Source: Iocasia fonsfrigidae
GTDB lineage: Bacteria > Bacillota > Halanaerobiia > Halanaerobiales > DTU029
Assembly (NCBI RefSeq): GCF_017751145.1
Contig: NZ_CP046640.1
Span: 2,336,137-2,400,136, forward strand
Length of the DNA: 64,000 nt
Direction: 5' to 3'
The notes beneath the pieces were generated by a model that was given only the letters and a program-made list of their open reading frames with translations, was not told where the DNA came from and did no database searches. The position numbers were made by a program, and so were the translations under genes. Positions 1-8,916 of this stretch are shown piece by piece (position 1 is the stretch's first letter; every line of letters begins with the position of its first letter).

Positions 1-222
1 CTTACTGCCTATCATATCATCTAGCAAACTCACTGAGGCAATTATCACTACTAGAAATATTAACCTATCTAAGCCAGTTATTGGGCTAATAAAAAAAAGA
101 AAAAGCCAGTAGAAAAGAAGTGATATACTATAGATTATACCACCTATCACCAGTACCGGCTCACCCCTGTAGTTATTCTTCAGAAGATTTGTCTTTACAT
201 AAAATTTGTTCAATCGCATCAT
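1..222 (-). CDS. MraY-like (GT4 family) glycosyl-phosphate transferase, N-terminal part only
   Basis: The minus-strand frame opens with two consecutive ATG codons ending at 222 and 219 and stays open to base 1, giving the first 74 residues of a protein whose remainder lies outside the window. Seen: a basic start followed by NNYRGEPVLVIGG, which matches the N-terminal K-N-x-RG-x-P-x-x-GG signature of polyprenyl-phosphate sugar-1-phosphate transferases (MraY/WecA family), one long hydrophobic segment at about residues 31-48, and then SLLDDMIG, the LDDxxG motif of the catalytic loop. Known of the family: these membrane enzymes move a sugar phosphate from a UDP-sugar onto undecaprenyl phosphate. 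It follows the GT2 gene directly, ten bases after its stop, in the same SteA/SteB cluster, so a lipid-linked glycan step is likely. Substrate unknown. Confidence 0.75.
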   Translation of the reverse strand, partial: MMRLNKFYVKTNLLKNNYRGEPVLVIGGIIYSISLLFYWLFLFFISPITGLDRLIFLVVIIASVSLLDDMIGSK

Positions 223-231
223 CCCTGACTA

Positions 232-897
232 TTAGACTATATTATTTTTAAAAGACCATAAAACAGATAATACTTCTTTAAACTGTTTACCCCGGTGGAT
301 AAATCCTGACAAGTCTTTACCACTTACTCTATGTTTAAAATTACAGGGTACTTCTTTATACTGGATATTATTTTTTAAAATAAGCAGATCCATACCTATT
401 TCTAAACCATAACCATTATAAAATGGGGTTATCAAGGGTAAAATTTTGCGTTTAAAAGCTCTCTGTCCGGATAGTGGGGCTTTCATCGCTAACCCAGTTA
501 TAGTTTTTAAACTGAAATCAGCAAACTTCCTGAGCAGGCCAACACCACCACCTTTAATTGTTAATAAGGCAATAGTCAAGTCTACTTCCCCAGCTATAAT
601 TGGTTTAGCTAATTTTTCTACCTCCCGGGCACTATCACCCAAGTCTGCATCAAGCAAGACAATTATATCACCCTGTGATTCCCTTACACCTACTTCAACC
701 GCACGTCCTTTACCCTGATTTTGCACCAGATTAATTAACCTCACCCTATTCCTATTACATAACAGTGGCGTATTATCTGTAGAACCATCATCAACAACAA
801 TGATTTCAGTTATATTGTTTATTTTTTCCAGAGCATCAAGGGTTTTACCGATTATGTCTTCCTCATTATATGCTGGAATAATAATAGAGATATTCAT
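232..897 (-). CDS. Family 2 glycosyltransferase (GT-A fold)
   Basis: A 221-residue soluble protein of the GT2 family. The N-terminal Rossmann-like half carries SIIIPAYNEEDIIGKTL, then VVDDGSTDNT for nucleotide binding and LLDADLG, the DxD metal and UDP-sugar site. There is no C-terminal membrane segment, unlike full dolichol-phosphate mannose synthases, but the general architecture is similar to them. The ATG at 897 overlaps the stop codon of the SteB-like gene by four bases, so the two are translationally coupled. Together with the MraY-like gene that follows, it probably acts in building a lipid-linked envelope glycan at division sites or in the cell wall. The donor and acceptor cannot be read from sequence. 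Confidence 0.85.
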   Translation of the reverse strand: MNISIIIPAYNEEDIIGKTLDALEKINNITEIIVVDDGSTDNTPLLCNRNRVRLINLVQNQGKGRAVEVGVRESQGDIIVLLDADLGDSAREVEKLAKPIIAGEVDLTIALLTIKGGGVGLLRKFADFSLKTITGLAMKAPLSGQRAFKRKILPLITPFYNGYGLEIGMDLLILKNNIQYKEVPCNFKHRVSGKDLSGFIHRGKQFKEVLSVLWSFKNNIV

Positions 898-1442
898 GTT
901 TTTTCTTCCTTCAGAAGGGTAAGGATTAAACCTAATAAGTCTTCTTGGTTATAAAATAAATATTTTTCTTGCTGAACACCTTCAACAGCTTCATTTTTAA
1001 TTTGATCACAATTCCAATATATTACCTTGTTTATCCCTTCTAAATCATCATTGTTAATGGGTCCATCTATTATATTAATCCAGGCTCCAGCCTTGTTTAA
1101 AATTTCCTTTAATTCATTCTTAAATTCAAGAGAAATACTCCCCTGATCTACCATATAATATTTTTTTTCTTTTAAGCTATCTTTTAAGAGAAGGGATAAA
1201 ATCTCTTTTTCCATCTTCTGACGGTACTCAATTTCTTTCTCCAGCTCAACAAGCTTATCCTGTAAAGAAAGATTCTTATTCTTAATATTATTAATATCAC
1301 TCCCAATTTTTGTTATTATACGCTTTTGCTCTTCAACGATTCCCTGATCAGCTACAAAACTTGAACCAATTAAAATTCCTATACCTAGAGCAGCAAAAAT
1401 TGCAGTAATAGTGAAGATATGATAACGAAAGTTTATAATCAT
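894..1442 (-). CDS. SteB/MctB-like membrane-anchored coiled-coil protein (copper transporter family name)
   Basis: About 182 residues. The N-terminus NFRYHIFTITAIFAALGIG is the signature of the MctB/SteB family, one membrane segment at about residues 8-28. It is followed by a charged coiled coil (about 30-75) and a small alpha/beta domain. The family is called copper transporter in Mycobacterium (MctB), whereas in Corynebacterium SteB works with SteA in envelope integrity and cytokinesis. The gene next to SteA and the glycosyltransferases here argues for the SteB role. An earlier ATG at 1457 exists, but AGGG five bases before the ATG at 1442 and the family N-terminus favour the later start. 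Function in this organism is inferred from neighbourhood. Confidence 0.75.
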   Translation of the reverse strand: MIINFRYHIFTITAIFAALGIGILIGSSFVADQGIVEEQKRIITKIGSDINNIKNKNLSLQDKLVELEKEIEYRQKMEKEILSLLLKDSLKEKKYYMVDQGSISLEFKNELKEILNKAGAWINIIDGPINNDDLEGINKVIYWNCDQIKNEAVEGVQQEKYLFYNQEDLLGLILTLLKEEKT

Positions 1443-1453
1443 ACTATCCCTTC

Positions 1454-2569
1454 TCATAAATGAAATATTATTCTGAATCTTAAGGCTAATAGCTGTAGCA
1501 ATTGTTTTATATGGGGCGAAAAAAAGACTACAATACTTAAAGGGAGTAATATTGCCAGAAAGACCTGTAACCAGTAGTGATAATATATTTTACTATGATA
1601 TAGTTTGCTGACACCCTTAGCATCTACCAGTTTATCACCAACCTTTAATCTAGCCAAGAATGTACTGGCCATCCCTGGCCTCCCCTTTTCTAAAAAATCA
1701 ATCATATTTGTATGGGTACCTACTGCAGTAATTAATTCTGCTCCCTTTTCATAAGCAAGTAGCATTGCTATATCTTCACTGGTTCCAGGGGCAGGAAATA
1801 ATTCATAATCCAGACCTAATTTTTTTACCCTTTTTAAACCTGGTGCCTTTCCATCAGAATAAGCATGTACTAGAATCACCTTTGCTTTTTTTAAAGAATA
1901 ATCTGTAACACTATCCATGTCTCCAATTATAATATCAGGGAGATATCCCCTTTCTAAACAGGCATCTGCACCACCATCTACGGCAATAATAATGGGATTC
2001 ATTTCACGGATATATGATTTAATTGCTGACAGGTCATCTTTATAATCTACCCCCCTGACAACAATAAGCACATGTTTGCCGTTAAAATCAATCCCTAGTT
2101 CTGGTGTTTTGATATTGAAAAACTCATTCTTCTCTTTATCAATATAGGAAAGGGTATTATCAAGAAATTTGCTTAATTCCTTTTCCAGATTAGTCCGCGC
2201 CTGATTATTTTTATTTTTTACCTGCTCTCTACTTAATTCCTCACCCTTGGCTATTATCTGCCCAGATTTGTAAACTAATCCTTTCTTAAAAAGAATTTCA
2301 TCACCATTATTCAAGGTTGAAAATAGATCCCCGTCAGATATATCAATTACTGGTATTCCAGCCAGCAATAATATTTCCGGACCAACATTAGGATATCTTC
2401 CACTAATTGAAGGTGATAAATTAATAATCGCTTTAACCTGTTTTTCCACAAGTGAGCTGGCGGCAATTTGGTCTACATCTCTATGGTCAATAACGGCAAT
2501 TTCATTGACCTTTATTTCCTTAACCAGATCTTTAGTCTTTTTATTAAGGATAACCCTTCCTTTTATCAT
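1454..2569 (-). CDS. steA: SteA-like cytokinetic ring protein with thiamine pyrophosphokinase-like domain
   Basis: About 371 residues. The middle contains a ThiN-like fold with VRGVDYKDDL, then AVDGGADACLERGYLPDIII and GDMDSV, resembling the catalytic region of thiamine pyrophosphokinase. The C-terminus has a hydrophobic hairpin (about residues 335-365) that would anchor the protein in the membrane. This domain order is that of SteA, a protein linked to cell division in Actinobacteria and widespread in Firmicutes. The start is the ATG at 2569, preceded by GGAGGAG at six bases. An in-frame TTG lies directly upstream but is too close to that site. The gene heads the SteA-SteB-GT2-MraY-like cluster. 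Real pyrophosphokinase activity is doubtful; a structural or regulatory role is more likely. Confidence 0.8.
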   Translation of the reverse strand: MIKGRVILNKKTKDLVKEIKVNEIAVIDHRDVDQIAASSLVEKQVKAIINLSPSISGRYPNVGPEILLLAGIPVIDISDGDLFSTLNNGDEILFKKGLVYKSGQIIAKGEELSREQVKNKNNQARTNLEKELSKFLDNTLSYIDKEKNEFFNIKTPELGIDFNGKHVLIVVRGVDYKDDLSAIKSYIREMNPIIIAVDGGADACLERGYLPDIIIGDMDSVTDYSLKKAKVILVHAYSDGKAPGLKRVKKLGLDYELFPAPGTSEDIAMLLAYEKGAELITAVGTHTNMIDFLEKGRPGMASTFLARLKVGDKLVDAKGVSKLYHSKIYYHYWLQVFLAILLPLSIVVFFSPHIKQLLQLLALRFRIIFHL

Positions 2570-2652
2570 CAAAAACTCCTCCAGGGCTTTTCCTTATTAT
2601 ATGATAGTAGATTCCTTATCATACTGGTATTTTAATACATCTATACTGATAA

Positions 2653-3441
2653 TTAACTGGCCCTTAACTCTAATCTGAGTTTGTCAGCTATTTTGGCTAT
2701 AAACTGTGAATTAGTAGGTTTACCACTATTAGCAGAAACAGTTGAGCCAAAATATTTGTTTAAGGCAGTTATATTACCACGGTCCCATGAGACCTCAATT
2801 GCATGTCGAATCGCCCTCTCTACCCTACTTGGTGTGGTATGAAATTTATTAGCAACTGTTGGATATAATTCTTTAGTAACTGCACCTAAAAATTCAATAT
2901 CATTAATAACCAGTTCAATGGCTTCTCTTAAATATATGTATCCCTTAATATGGGCGGGAACACCCAGATGATGCATTACCTCAGTAATCCTGACATTTAA
3001 ATCTACTTTTTTATTACTATTCTGATTACCAGTCAGGACATAGCCATTACTGGAGCTGGTAGGCGGAGTCATCAACTGATCAATTCTTTCCACAAGTTTG
3101 TCAAGATCAAATGGTTTCATAATATAATAATTTGCTCCCAGTTCAACAACTCTTTTGGTAACCTCTTCCTGACCAAAAGCAGTCAAGATTATAGTTTTAA
3201 TGTCTCTGGTCAAATTTAGGTTGTTCATCTCTTCCATAACACCAATACCATCTAAATGAGGCATAATCAGATCGAGTACTAAGACATCTGGTTCTTTTTC
3301 TTTAATTAGTCCTAAACCCTCTACACCATTATAAGCTACTCCTACCACATCATAATTTTCCTGTTCATTTAAGTATTCCTCCAACAACTGACAGAACTCC
3401 CTATTATCATCAACTAGCACAATTCTAACATTTTCTTCCAT
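2653..3441 (-). CDS. spo0A: Spo0A, master response regulator of sporulation
   Basis: 262 residues from the ATG at 3441, the usual Spo0A length. The N-terminal receiver domain has the acidic pair in VLVDDN, the phosphoacceptor Asp in [13 protein letters not shown], and the conserved Lys in IMKPF. The C-terminal Spo0A DNA-binding domain starts at [17 protein letters not shown] and contains [18 protein letters not shown], the recognition-helix region. Known role: phosphorylated by a phosphorelay, it binds 0A boxes and starts the sporulation programme. The reading frame extends upstream to a TTG at 3489, but the ATG gives the standard N-terminus and has GGGGGAG 12 bases upstream, a slightly long spacing. 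It follows spoIVB in the classic order recN-spoIVB-spo0A, but a terminator after spoIVB and a likely own promoter suggest independent transcription. Confidence 0.97.
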   Translation of the reverse strand: MEENVRIVLVDDNREFCQLLEEYLNEQENYDVVGVAYNGVEGLGLIKEKEPDVLVLDLIMPHLDGIGVMEEMNNLNLTRDIKTIILTAFGQEEVTKRVVELGANYYIMKPFDLDKLVERIDQLMTPPTSSSNGYVLTGNQNSNKKVDLNVRITEVMHHLGVPAHIKGYIYLREAIELVINDIEFLGAVTKELYPTVANKFHTTPSRVERAIRHAIEVSWDRGNITALNKYFGSTVSANSGKPTNSQFIAKIADKLRLELRAS

Positions 3442-3508
3442 AGAATTATCAAACTCCCCCTTTATAATTTTACATAATTTCTCTGACAATAATTAACTTC
3501 TACATTAA

Positions 3509-3536
3509 ATTCTAAACACCTGCTTAATAAAGTAAA
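3509..3536 (-). promoter_or_regulatory. Possible sigma-A promoter of spo0A
   Basis: On the minus strand TTTACT (3531-3536) and TAGAAT (3509-3514) are separated by 16 bases and lie 68 bases upstream of the spo0A ATG. A 9-bp perfect inverted repeat of TATATTATA with a 5-base spacer lies further upstream at 3559-3581 and could be an operator or simply AT-rich sequence. The promoter match is moderate. No clear 0A box or sigma-H site was recognised. Confidence 0.35.
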
Positions 3537-3620
3537 ATTTTATTATTTTTCCATATTTTATATTATACTCCTTATAATATATATTATTTCTTTTTTTATC
3601 TAACTTATTGCAGTATATCT

Positions 3621-3660
3621 TATTTTTTAAAAAACCGGACTAAAAATTACTAGCCCGGTT
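3621..3660 (-). terminator. Rho-independent terminator overlapping the end of spoIVB
   Basis: On the minus strand AACCGG pairs with CCGGTT across a loop that contains the spoIVB stop codon, and a run of six T follows. It separates spoIVB from spo0A. Confidence 0.75.
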
Positions 3661-4950
3661 CATTTCATAAATACCTGTTTGAAGAAGCATCCATTCTGCA
3701 AAAACACCATATCCTTTAGTAGGCTCATTAACAAAAACATGAGTTACTGCACCAACCATCCTACCATTTTGAACAATTGGGCTGCCGCTCATTCCCTGTA
3801 TTATACCACCAGTCATTTCTTTTAATCTCTGGTCAATAATACTAATAATCAACCCTTTATCACCTGGATAACTCTGCTGATAAATTCTCTCAATATTAAC
3901 ATCAAATTCTTCAATTACTCCATCATTTACAACTGTATACATCTTTGCTGGACCTATCTTGACCTGTGAAATTGCTGCTACTGGAACCGGCTCAGAAAAG
4001 TAAGGATTGTTAGGTATAGTATGAAGGTTTCCATAGATACCAAATTTATTATTTGTAACGATATCTCCGATCACATTATCAGTTTGAAAGAAGGTTCCTA
4101 ATTTTTCACCTGGCAAACCCTTTTTCCCTGAATTTATACCTGATATTTTAGCCTCAATGATTTTGCCTTCCCTGACCTCTATTCTGTTATTACTATTAGC
4201 TTCAGTAATTTCATGACCGAGGGCTCCATATTCCTTTTTTTCTGTTTCATAAAATGTTAATGTTCCTACACCTGCAACCCCATCATCAACATAAAGACCA
4301 ATCATGTAGATTCCCTGTTTATTTTCTACTGCTTTTAAATTTACAGCCCTTAATTTCCCCTGCTGGGTTTTTATCTTTAAAGAAAGTGGTAAACCCTGTT
4401 CTGCTATTTTTTGAATATTTGAAGCCAGTTTTAATTTGTCGTTTATCTCACTCCCATTAATCTCCAGTATTGTATCACCTACTTCGATACCTGCTTCCCG
4501 GGCAGGATAATAACGATGACCATTCTTGCTCTCCACAAAAGATTTACCAACCACCATAACCCCCTTACTCCTTAATAAAACGCCAATAGCCTGACCTCCA
4601 GGAAAAACTTTAATCTCAGGTAAAACATTAACTGTAATACTTTTAAAAGGAAAAATACCAAATAATTTTAAATCCATTGATACCTTACCAATTTGATTGG
4701 CTTTAACTTTAAGACCGTTACCAGGATTAAGAGAAATATCATCAATATCATTAATCGTCCTACCATTAATCTCTAAACTAATATCCCTCTCTCCATTAAT
4801 TGATAAATTAAAAGGAAACTCAAATAAAAATGTCTCTTCTCCCTTTATTAATGAAAAAGAACCCGGTATTTGATAAAATAAAATAAAATAAAATGAAATT
4901 AAAAATAAAATAAGTCCAAATAAAAAAACAATCCCTATTTTTTTCCGCAA
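3640..4950 (-). CDS. spoIVB: SpoIVB peptidase (S55 family), sigma-K checkpoint protease
   Basis: About 436 residues. An N-terminal membrane anchor (about 5-28) is followed by a beta-rich region, a PDZ domain around AREAGIEVGDTILEINGSEI, and a C-terminal S55 serine protease domain with the catalytic His in YGALGHEITE and the catalytic Ser in GGIIQGMSGSPIVQNG. In Bacillus SpoIVB is secreted from the forespore and cleaves SpoIVFA, releasing processing of pro-sigma-K; sigK is present at 58 kb. The start is uncertain: GTG at 4959 and ATG at 4956 abut the AGGAG ribosome site, whereas TTG at 4950 sits eight bases after it and is preferred here. Position between recN and spo0A is the standard Firmicute order. 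Confidence 0.95.
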   Translation of the reverse strand: MRKKIGIVFLFGLILFLISFYFILFYQIPGSFSLIKGEETFLFEFPFNLSINGERDISLEINGRTINDIDDISLNPGNGLKVKANQIGKVSMDLKLFGIFPFKSITVNVLPEIKVFPGGQAIGVLLRSKGVMVVGKSFVESKNGHRYYPAREAGIEVGDTILEINGSEINDKLKLASNIQKIAEQGLPLSLKIKTQQGKLRAVNLKAVENKQGIYMIGLYVDDGVAGVGTLTFYETEKKEYGALGHEITEANSNNRIEVREGKIIEAKISGINSGKKGLPGEKLGTFFQTDNVIGDIVTNNKFGIYGNLHTIPNNPYFSEPVPVAAISQVKIGPAKMYTVVNDGVIEEFDVNIERIYQQSYPGDKGLIISIIDQRLKEMTGGIIQGMSGSPIVQNGRMVGAVTHVFVNEPTKGYGVFAEWMLLQTGIYEMNRASNF

Positions 4951-4971
4951 AGACATCACTCCTAAGATAAA

Positions 4972-5008
4972 TATAAAATAGGCGCCTCTATATCTTAGAG
5001 TAGCCTAT
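4972..5008 (-). terminator. Terminator-like hairpin downstream of recN
   Basis: On the minus strand ATAGGC pairs with GCCTAT and inside it CTCTA with TAGAG, separated by a two-by-two mismatch, followed by TTTTATATTT. It stands between recN and the spoIVB ribosome site. Confidence 0.6.
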
Positions 5009-5046
5009 GGGATTGCTTGTTATTCAGTTATATATTGCCAGGATAA

Positions 5047-6744
5047 TTAAATCATTTTAGACTTTTTATCATCAGCTAAAGTAAGCATTTCTTCAGCATG
5101 CTTCATAGTTGTATCAGTTAATGTAACACCACCCAGCATCCTGGCCAGTTCTTCTTTTTGCCCCATCTGGTCAAGGGAATATATATCTGTATAGGTATGA
5201 TTGACATCTGTTTTTTTACTAATAAAGAAATGATTATCAGCCATGCTGGCAATCTGGGGTAGATGGGTAATACAAATAACCTGTCGTTTTTGACTAATTA
5301 AGGCCAGTTTTTCTGCCATCATCTGAGCTGTTTTGCCGCCAACACCACTATCTACCTCATCAAAAATTAGTGTATCAACCTGGTCAATATGGGCAATAAT
5401 AGTTTTAAGGGCCAACATTATCCTTGATAGTTCACCCCCAGAGGCAATTTTAGCAAGTGGTTTTAACTCCTCCCCACGATTAGTAGAAATCATAAATTCA
5501 ACCCGATCTATACCATTGTCAGCTAGTTTTTTTTCTTTAAATTTAATTTTTAAAATCGTATCCTTCATAGCTAGATCTATTAACTCCTGAGAAATCATCT
5601 CTTCTAATTTTACAGCCTTAGCCTGTCGAATTTTAGATAATTTCCGGGCCGTTTCATAATAATTTTCTTCAATTTCATGTAATTCTTTTCTTAATTTCTT
5701 TATTAGTAAATCCTGGGATTTTAAATCACTTAAGCTCTGCTTTATTTCATCTTTATAAGTTAGTATTTCTGAAACAGTTTTTCCGTATTTCCTCTGCAGA
5801 GCAGTTATCTGGGAAATTCTGCTTTCGACAATTTTCAATCTATGATCATCATATTCTAAGCTATCATAATAATTATGTAGCTGAAAACCCAATTCTTCAA
5901 GTTGATAATAGATATCTTTAATAATATCATAAAATTCTTCAAGATTGGAATCATAATCTTTGATATTTTCCATCTCTTTCATAAAAAAACCAATTTCTTC
6001 TAGTGTCGAATGTTTATTATAATCTTCCCCATTAATTGCATTATAGATACTCCCAACACTAGTATAAATGTCTTCCATATTTGTTAAAATCTTGTATTCC
6101 TTCTCCAATCCTTCCATTTCATCTTCTTGAAGACCTGCATTTTCTATTTCTGAAATTTGAAATTCCAGTAAATCTATCTGCCTGGCTTTTTCCGTTTCAT
6201 CTATTTCAATCTCCAATAATTTATTTCTTAATTCTTTTATCCTGGCAAATTTTTCGGCAACCATATCCTTGAGTTTAGACTCCTTATCAACAATAAATTC
6301 ATCAAGCAGATCAAGTTGAGAAGTCGAATCCAGAATCAATTGATGTTCATGTTGACCATGAATATCAACTAAATACCTGCTTATCTCTTTAATCATACCA
6401 GCCGTAGCCAGTTGGCCATTTATTCTATTACGGTTCCGACCATTTTCCCTTATTTCCCTGGACAAAAGAATCATCTTTTCTTCTGGCTCAATCCCTACTT
6501 CCATAAGATAGCTGTTAATTTCTTTAAGTTTACGCGGCTCAAAAACAGCTTCAATATAGGCTGTTTCCTGACCAGTTCTTATTAAATCAGAAGAGGCACG
6601 GGCTCCCAGTAATATTTCAAGGGCTCCTATGATAATAGATTTACCAGCACCAGTCTCTCCTGTTAAAACATTAAGACCATCCCTAAATTGTATTTCAAGC
6701 TCATCTATCAAAGCATAGTTTTTGACCCGAAAATCAACTAACAT
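5047..6744 (-). CDS. recN: DNA repair protein RecN (SMC-like ATPase)
   Basis: 565 residues, normal for RecN. The N-terminal Walker A is GETGAGKSIIIGAL. Long coiled-coil stretches fill roughly residues 155-370, and the C-terminal half carries the ABC signature in KIASGGELSRIMLALKT and the Walker B DTLIFDEVDSGVGG. RecN is an SMC-family ATPase that gathers at double-strand breaks and helps recombinational repair. It lies 26 bases downstream of argR in the conserved order dxs-tlyA-nadK-argR-recN-spoIVB. The ATG at 6744 has a GGGAG ribosome site and matches the standard N-terminus. Nothing unusual was seen in the sequence. Confidence 0.97.
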   Translation of the reverse strand: MLVDFRVKNYALIDELEIQFRDGLNVLTGETGAGKSIIIGALEILLGARASSDLIRTGQETAYIEAVFEPRKLKEINSYLMEVGIEPEEKMILLSREIRENGRNRNRINGQLATAGMIKEISRYLVDIHGQHEHQLILDSTSQLDLLDEFIVDKESKLKDMVAEKFARIKELRNKLLEIEIDETEKARQIDLLEFQISEIENAGLQEDEMEGLEKEYKILTNMEDIYTSVGSIYNAINGEDYNKHSTLEEIGFFMKEMENIKDYDSNLEEFYDIIKDIYYQLEELGFQLHNYYDSLEYDDHRLKIVESRISQITALQRKYGKTVSEILTYKDEIKQSLSDLKSQDLLIKKLRKELHEIEENYYETARKLSKIRQAKAVKLEEMISQELIDLAMKDTILKIKFKEKKLADNGIDRVEFMISTNRGEELKPLAKIASGGELSRIMLALKTIIAHIDQVDTLIFDEVDSGVGGKTAQMMAEKLALISQKRQVICITHLPQIASMADNHFFISKKTDVNHTYTDIYSLDQMGQKEELARMLGGVTLTDTTMKHAEEMLTLADDKKSKMI

Positions 6745-6770
6745 AATACACTCTCCCTTCTCTAAAGAAA

Positions 6771-7223
6771 TCAGGCTAAAAAATTCTGTAATTTTTCAAA
6801 TAATCCCCTGGTTCTCTCCTTCGGTTTAATAATTAACAATAATGTATCATCACCAGCAACTGTACCAATAACATCTTCCCAGTCTATGTTATCAATAGCT
6901 GAAGCTAAACCCATTGCAGTTCCAGGTAGTGTTTTAAGGACAATAAGATTCTCACTATAATCCATATCAACTACAAAATCCTGAAACATTCTTTTTAACC
7001 AGTCATAGATGTCTGTCTGTTTACGCTCATTGGCCAGTGAATATTTATAACCACCATAACCATCCGGAACCTTGATCAGGCCCAATTTTTTTATATCACG
7101 TGATATAGTAGCCTGAGTAACATCTATTCCTTCCTGCTCCAGTCTGGCAACTAATTCCTCCTGGGTGCTTATATCATAAGTTTTTATAAGATTTAATATC
7201 CTTAAATGGCGCTTACTCTTCAT
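6771..7223 (-). CDS. argR: Arginine repressor ArgR/AhrC
   Basis: 150 residues. The N-terminal winged helix contains VTQATISRDIKKLGLIKVP, the ArgR recognition helix. The C-terminal oligomerisation and arginine-binding domain has VIGTVAGDDTLLLI, where the GDD motif contacts arginine. As a hexamer with bound arginine it represses arginine synthesis genes and can activate catabolic ones. The gene starts with ATG after AAGGAGG and lies between nadK and recN, as in Bacillus ahrC. No ARG box was searched for in detail. Confidence 0.96.
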   Translation of the reverse strand: MKSKRHLRILNLIKTYDISTQEELVARLEQEGIDVTQATISRDIKKLGLIKVPDGYGGYKYSLANERKQTDIYDWLKRMFQDFVVDMDYSENLIVLKTLPGTAMGLASAIDNIDWEDVIGTVAGDDTLLLIIKPKERTRGLFEKLQNFLA

Positions 7224-7235
7224 CTAATACCTCCT

Positions 7236-8108
7236 TTATACCAGACCTAGCTTCATTTTTTTATGAAGAATTGTATAAAAGGTTTTTTCAGGCATTCTTA
7301 TAATTGATAACTCTTTTTCTGAGGCAGACAGACAGATTTCATCTTCGGCCTCTAATAAACAATTAGCTCTACCATCAGCAGTTAATCTCATGCTTTCATC
7401 ACCTTCAACCTTAACCTTTAAACTCTCCTGATCAGATATTACCATAGGTCTCATAAAAAGTGTATGTGGACAGATAGGTGTTAGAATTATAGCCCTGACC
7501 TGAGGGTTAACTATTGGCCCTCCAGCAGATAATGAATAGGCAGTTGAACCAGTGGGAGTCGTTATTATTAAACCATCTGCCCTATAAGAATGGACTATCT
7601 CATTATTAATATATAATTCAAGGGAAATCATTTTTAATTTTCCACCACGGTGGATAACAAGATCATTAAGAGCAGTACTATTAAATATTTCTTTAGCACT
7701 ACGAAAAACACTAACATTTAACATCATTCTTTTTTCTATTTTATAATTCCCTTTTAATAGATTGCTCAAAGCTACTGTCAACTCATCTGTTTCTATCTCT
7801 GTTAAAAAGCCTAAATGTCCAATATTTATCCCCAGTAAAGGAATATCAGTATTAAAAAAATGATGTGAGGCATGAAGAAAGGTCCCATCACCACCAAAGA
7901 CAATTACAAGGTCTACCTTTTCTTTCAAAAGCTTATAATCTGCCCGTTTGTCCTCTCTTCCCAGTAATAAAGCAGCATTCTCTTCAATTAAATAATCAGC
8001 CTCATTTTTTTCTAAAAAAGTAATTACATTATTAACTACTGGATATGCCTCTTCTTTTAATGTGTTCATATATAGGCCAAAAATTTGAATAAAATCAACC
8101 CCTCTCAA
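7236..8108 (-). CDS. nadK: NAD kinase
   Basis: About 286-290 residues of the NAD kinase/diacylglycerol kinase-like fold. Visible motifs are VFGGDGTFLHAS (GGDG, nucleotide site), NIGHLGFLTE, and TPTGSTAYSLSAGGPI, the conserved glycine-rich NAD-binding block. It phosphorylates NAD to NADP with ATP or polyphosphate. The start is unusual: tlyA ends at TGA inside the region, GAGAGGGG would be its ribosome site, and no ATG or GTG is correctly spaced. Candidates are the TTG at 8108, which precedes that site, and an ATT about eight bases after it; the first in-frame ATG, at 8069, would cut the first beta strand. The overlap with tlyA suggests coupled translation. Confidence 0.93.
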   Translation of the reverse strand: MRGVDFIQIFGLYMNTLKEEAYPVVNNVITFLEKNEADYLIEENAALLLGREDKRADYKLLKEKVDLVIVFGGDGTFLHASHHFFNTDIPLLGINIGHLGFLTEIETDELTVALSNLLKGNYKIEKRMMLNVSVFRSAKEIFNSTALNDLVIHRGGKLKMISLELYINNEIVHSYRADGLIITTPTGSTAYSLSAGGPIVNPQVRAIILTPICPHTLFMRPMVISDQESLKVKVEGDESMRLTADGRANCLLEAEDEICLSASEKELSIIRMPEKTFYTILHKKMKLGLV

Positions 8109-8916
8109 ACTGGCTGTGTGCTGTCTCTACTATTTTTTCTATCTTACGCTGCCACAAGATTGGATCTATTTCTTCCCTTGTTTTTTTCAAATGTATCAAA
8201 AATTCTATGTTTTTACTGCTAGCACCAGTTATTGGCGAATAATTCAAATTCATTAGAGCCAGACCCTCTCCCTGAAAAAAGGAACTGAGTTCATTAATTA
8301 CCTCTCTATGTAGCTTACTATCTCTTACCACACCATTCTTACCAACCCTATCTGGTCCAGCTTCAAACTGTGGTTTTACCAAAGCAACAATATCTCCCTC
8401 TTCTTGTAAAAACTGTACAGCCGGTGGAATGATAAGGCGTAAAGAGATAAAAGAAACATCTGTCACTATCAGAGGAACCTTAATTTTTAACTGATCAGGG
8501 GTAAGATACCTGAAGTTTGTCCGTTCAATAACTTCAACCCGGTCATCCTGTCGTAATTCCCAGGCAAGCTGACCATAACCAACATCTATTGCATAAACCT
8601 GTTTAACACCATTTTGTAAGAGACAATCTGTAAAACCACCTGTTGATGCACCAATATCAATGGCTTCTTTCCCCAGGGTATCTATTGCAAATACACGAAG
8701 GGCTTTCTCCAGTTTTAGACCTCCACGGCTTACATAAGGGGATTCCTTACCTTTAAGTTCGATTTTAGCTGTCAATTTTATTCTGGTACCTGCTTTATCT
8801 ACTACCTCACCATCAACTAATACCTTACCAGCCATAATAGACCTTTTAGCCTGGCTCCTGCTGGAAACCAGTCCCCGTTCAGTTAGCAAAATATCTAGGC
8901 GTTCTTTCTTGGCCAT
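8095..8916 (-). CDS. tlyA: TlyA family rRNA 2'-O-methyltransferase / hemolysin-like protein
   Basis: 273 residues. An N-terminal S4 RNA-binding domain (about 5-65, with LLTERGLVSSRSQAKRSIMA) is joined to an FtsJ-type methyltransferase domain with the SAM motif AIDIGASTGGFTDCLLQNG and VTDVSFISLRLI. In Mycobacterium TlyA methylates 16S and 23S rRNA ribose; the haemolysin name is historical. It sits between dxs and nadK as Bacillus yqxC does. The ATG at 8916 lies inside the 3' end of dxs (22-base overlap), and its 3' end overlaps nadK by 14 bases, so the three are an operon. Confidence 0.93.
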   Translation of the reverse strand: MAKKERLDILLTERGLVSSRSQAKRSIMAGKVLVDGEVVDKAGTRIKLTAKIELKGKESPYVSRGGLKLEKALRVFAIDTLGKEAIDIGASTGGFTDCLLQNGVKQVYAIDVGYGQLAWELRQDDRVEVIERTNFRYLTPDQLKIKVPLIVTDVSFISLRLIIPPAVQFLQEEGDIVALVKPQFEAGPDRVGKNGVVRDSKLHREVINELSSFFQGEGLALMNLNYSPITGASSKNIEFLIHLKKTREEIDPILWQRKIEKIVETAHSQFERG

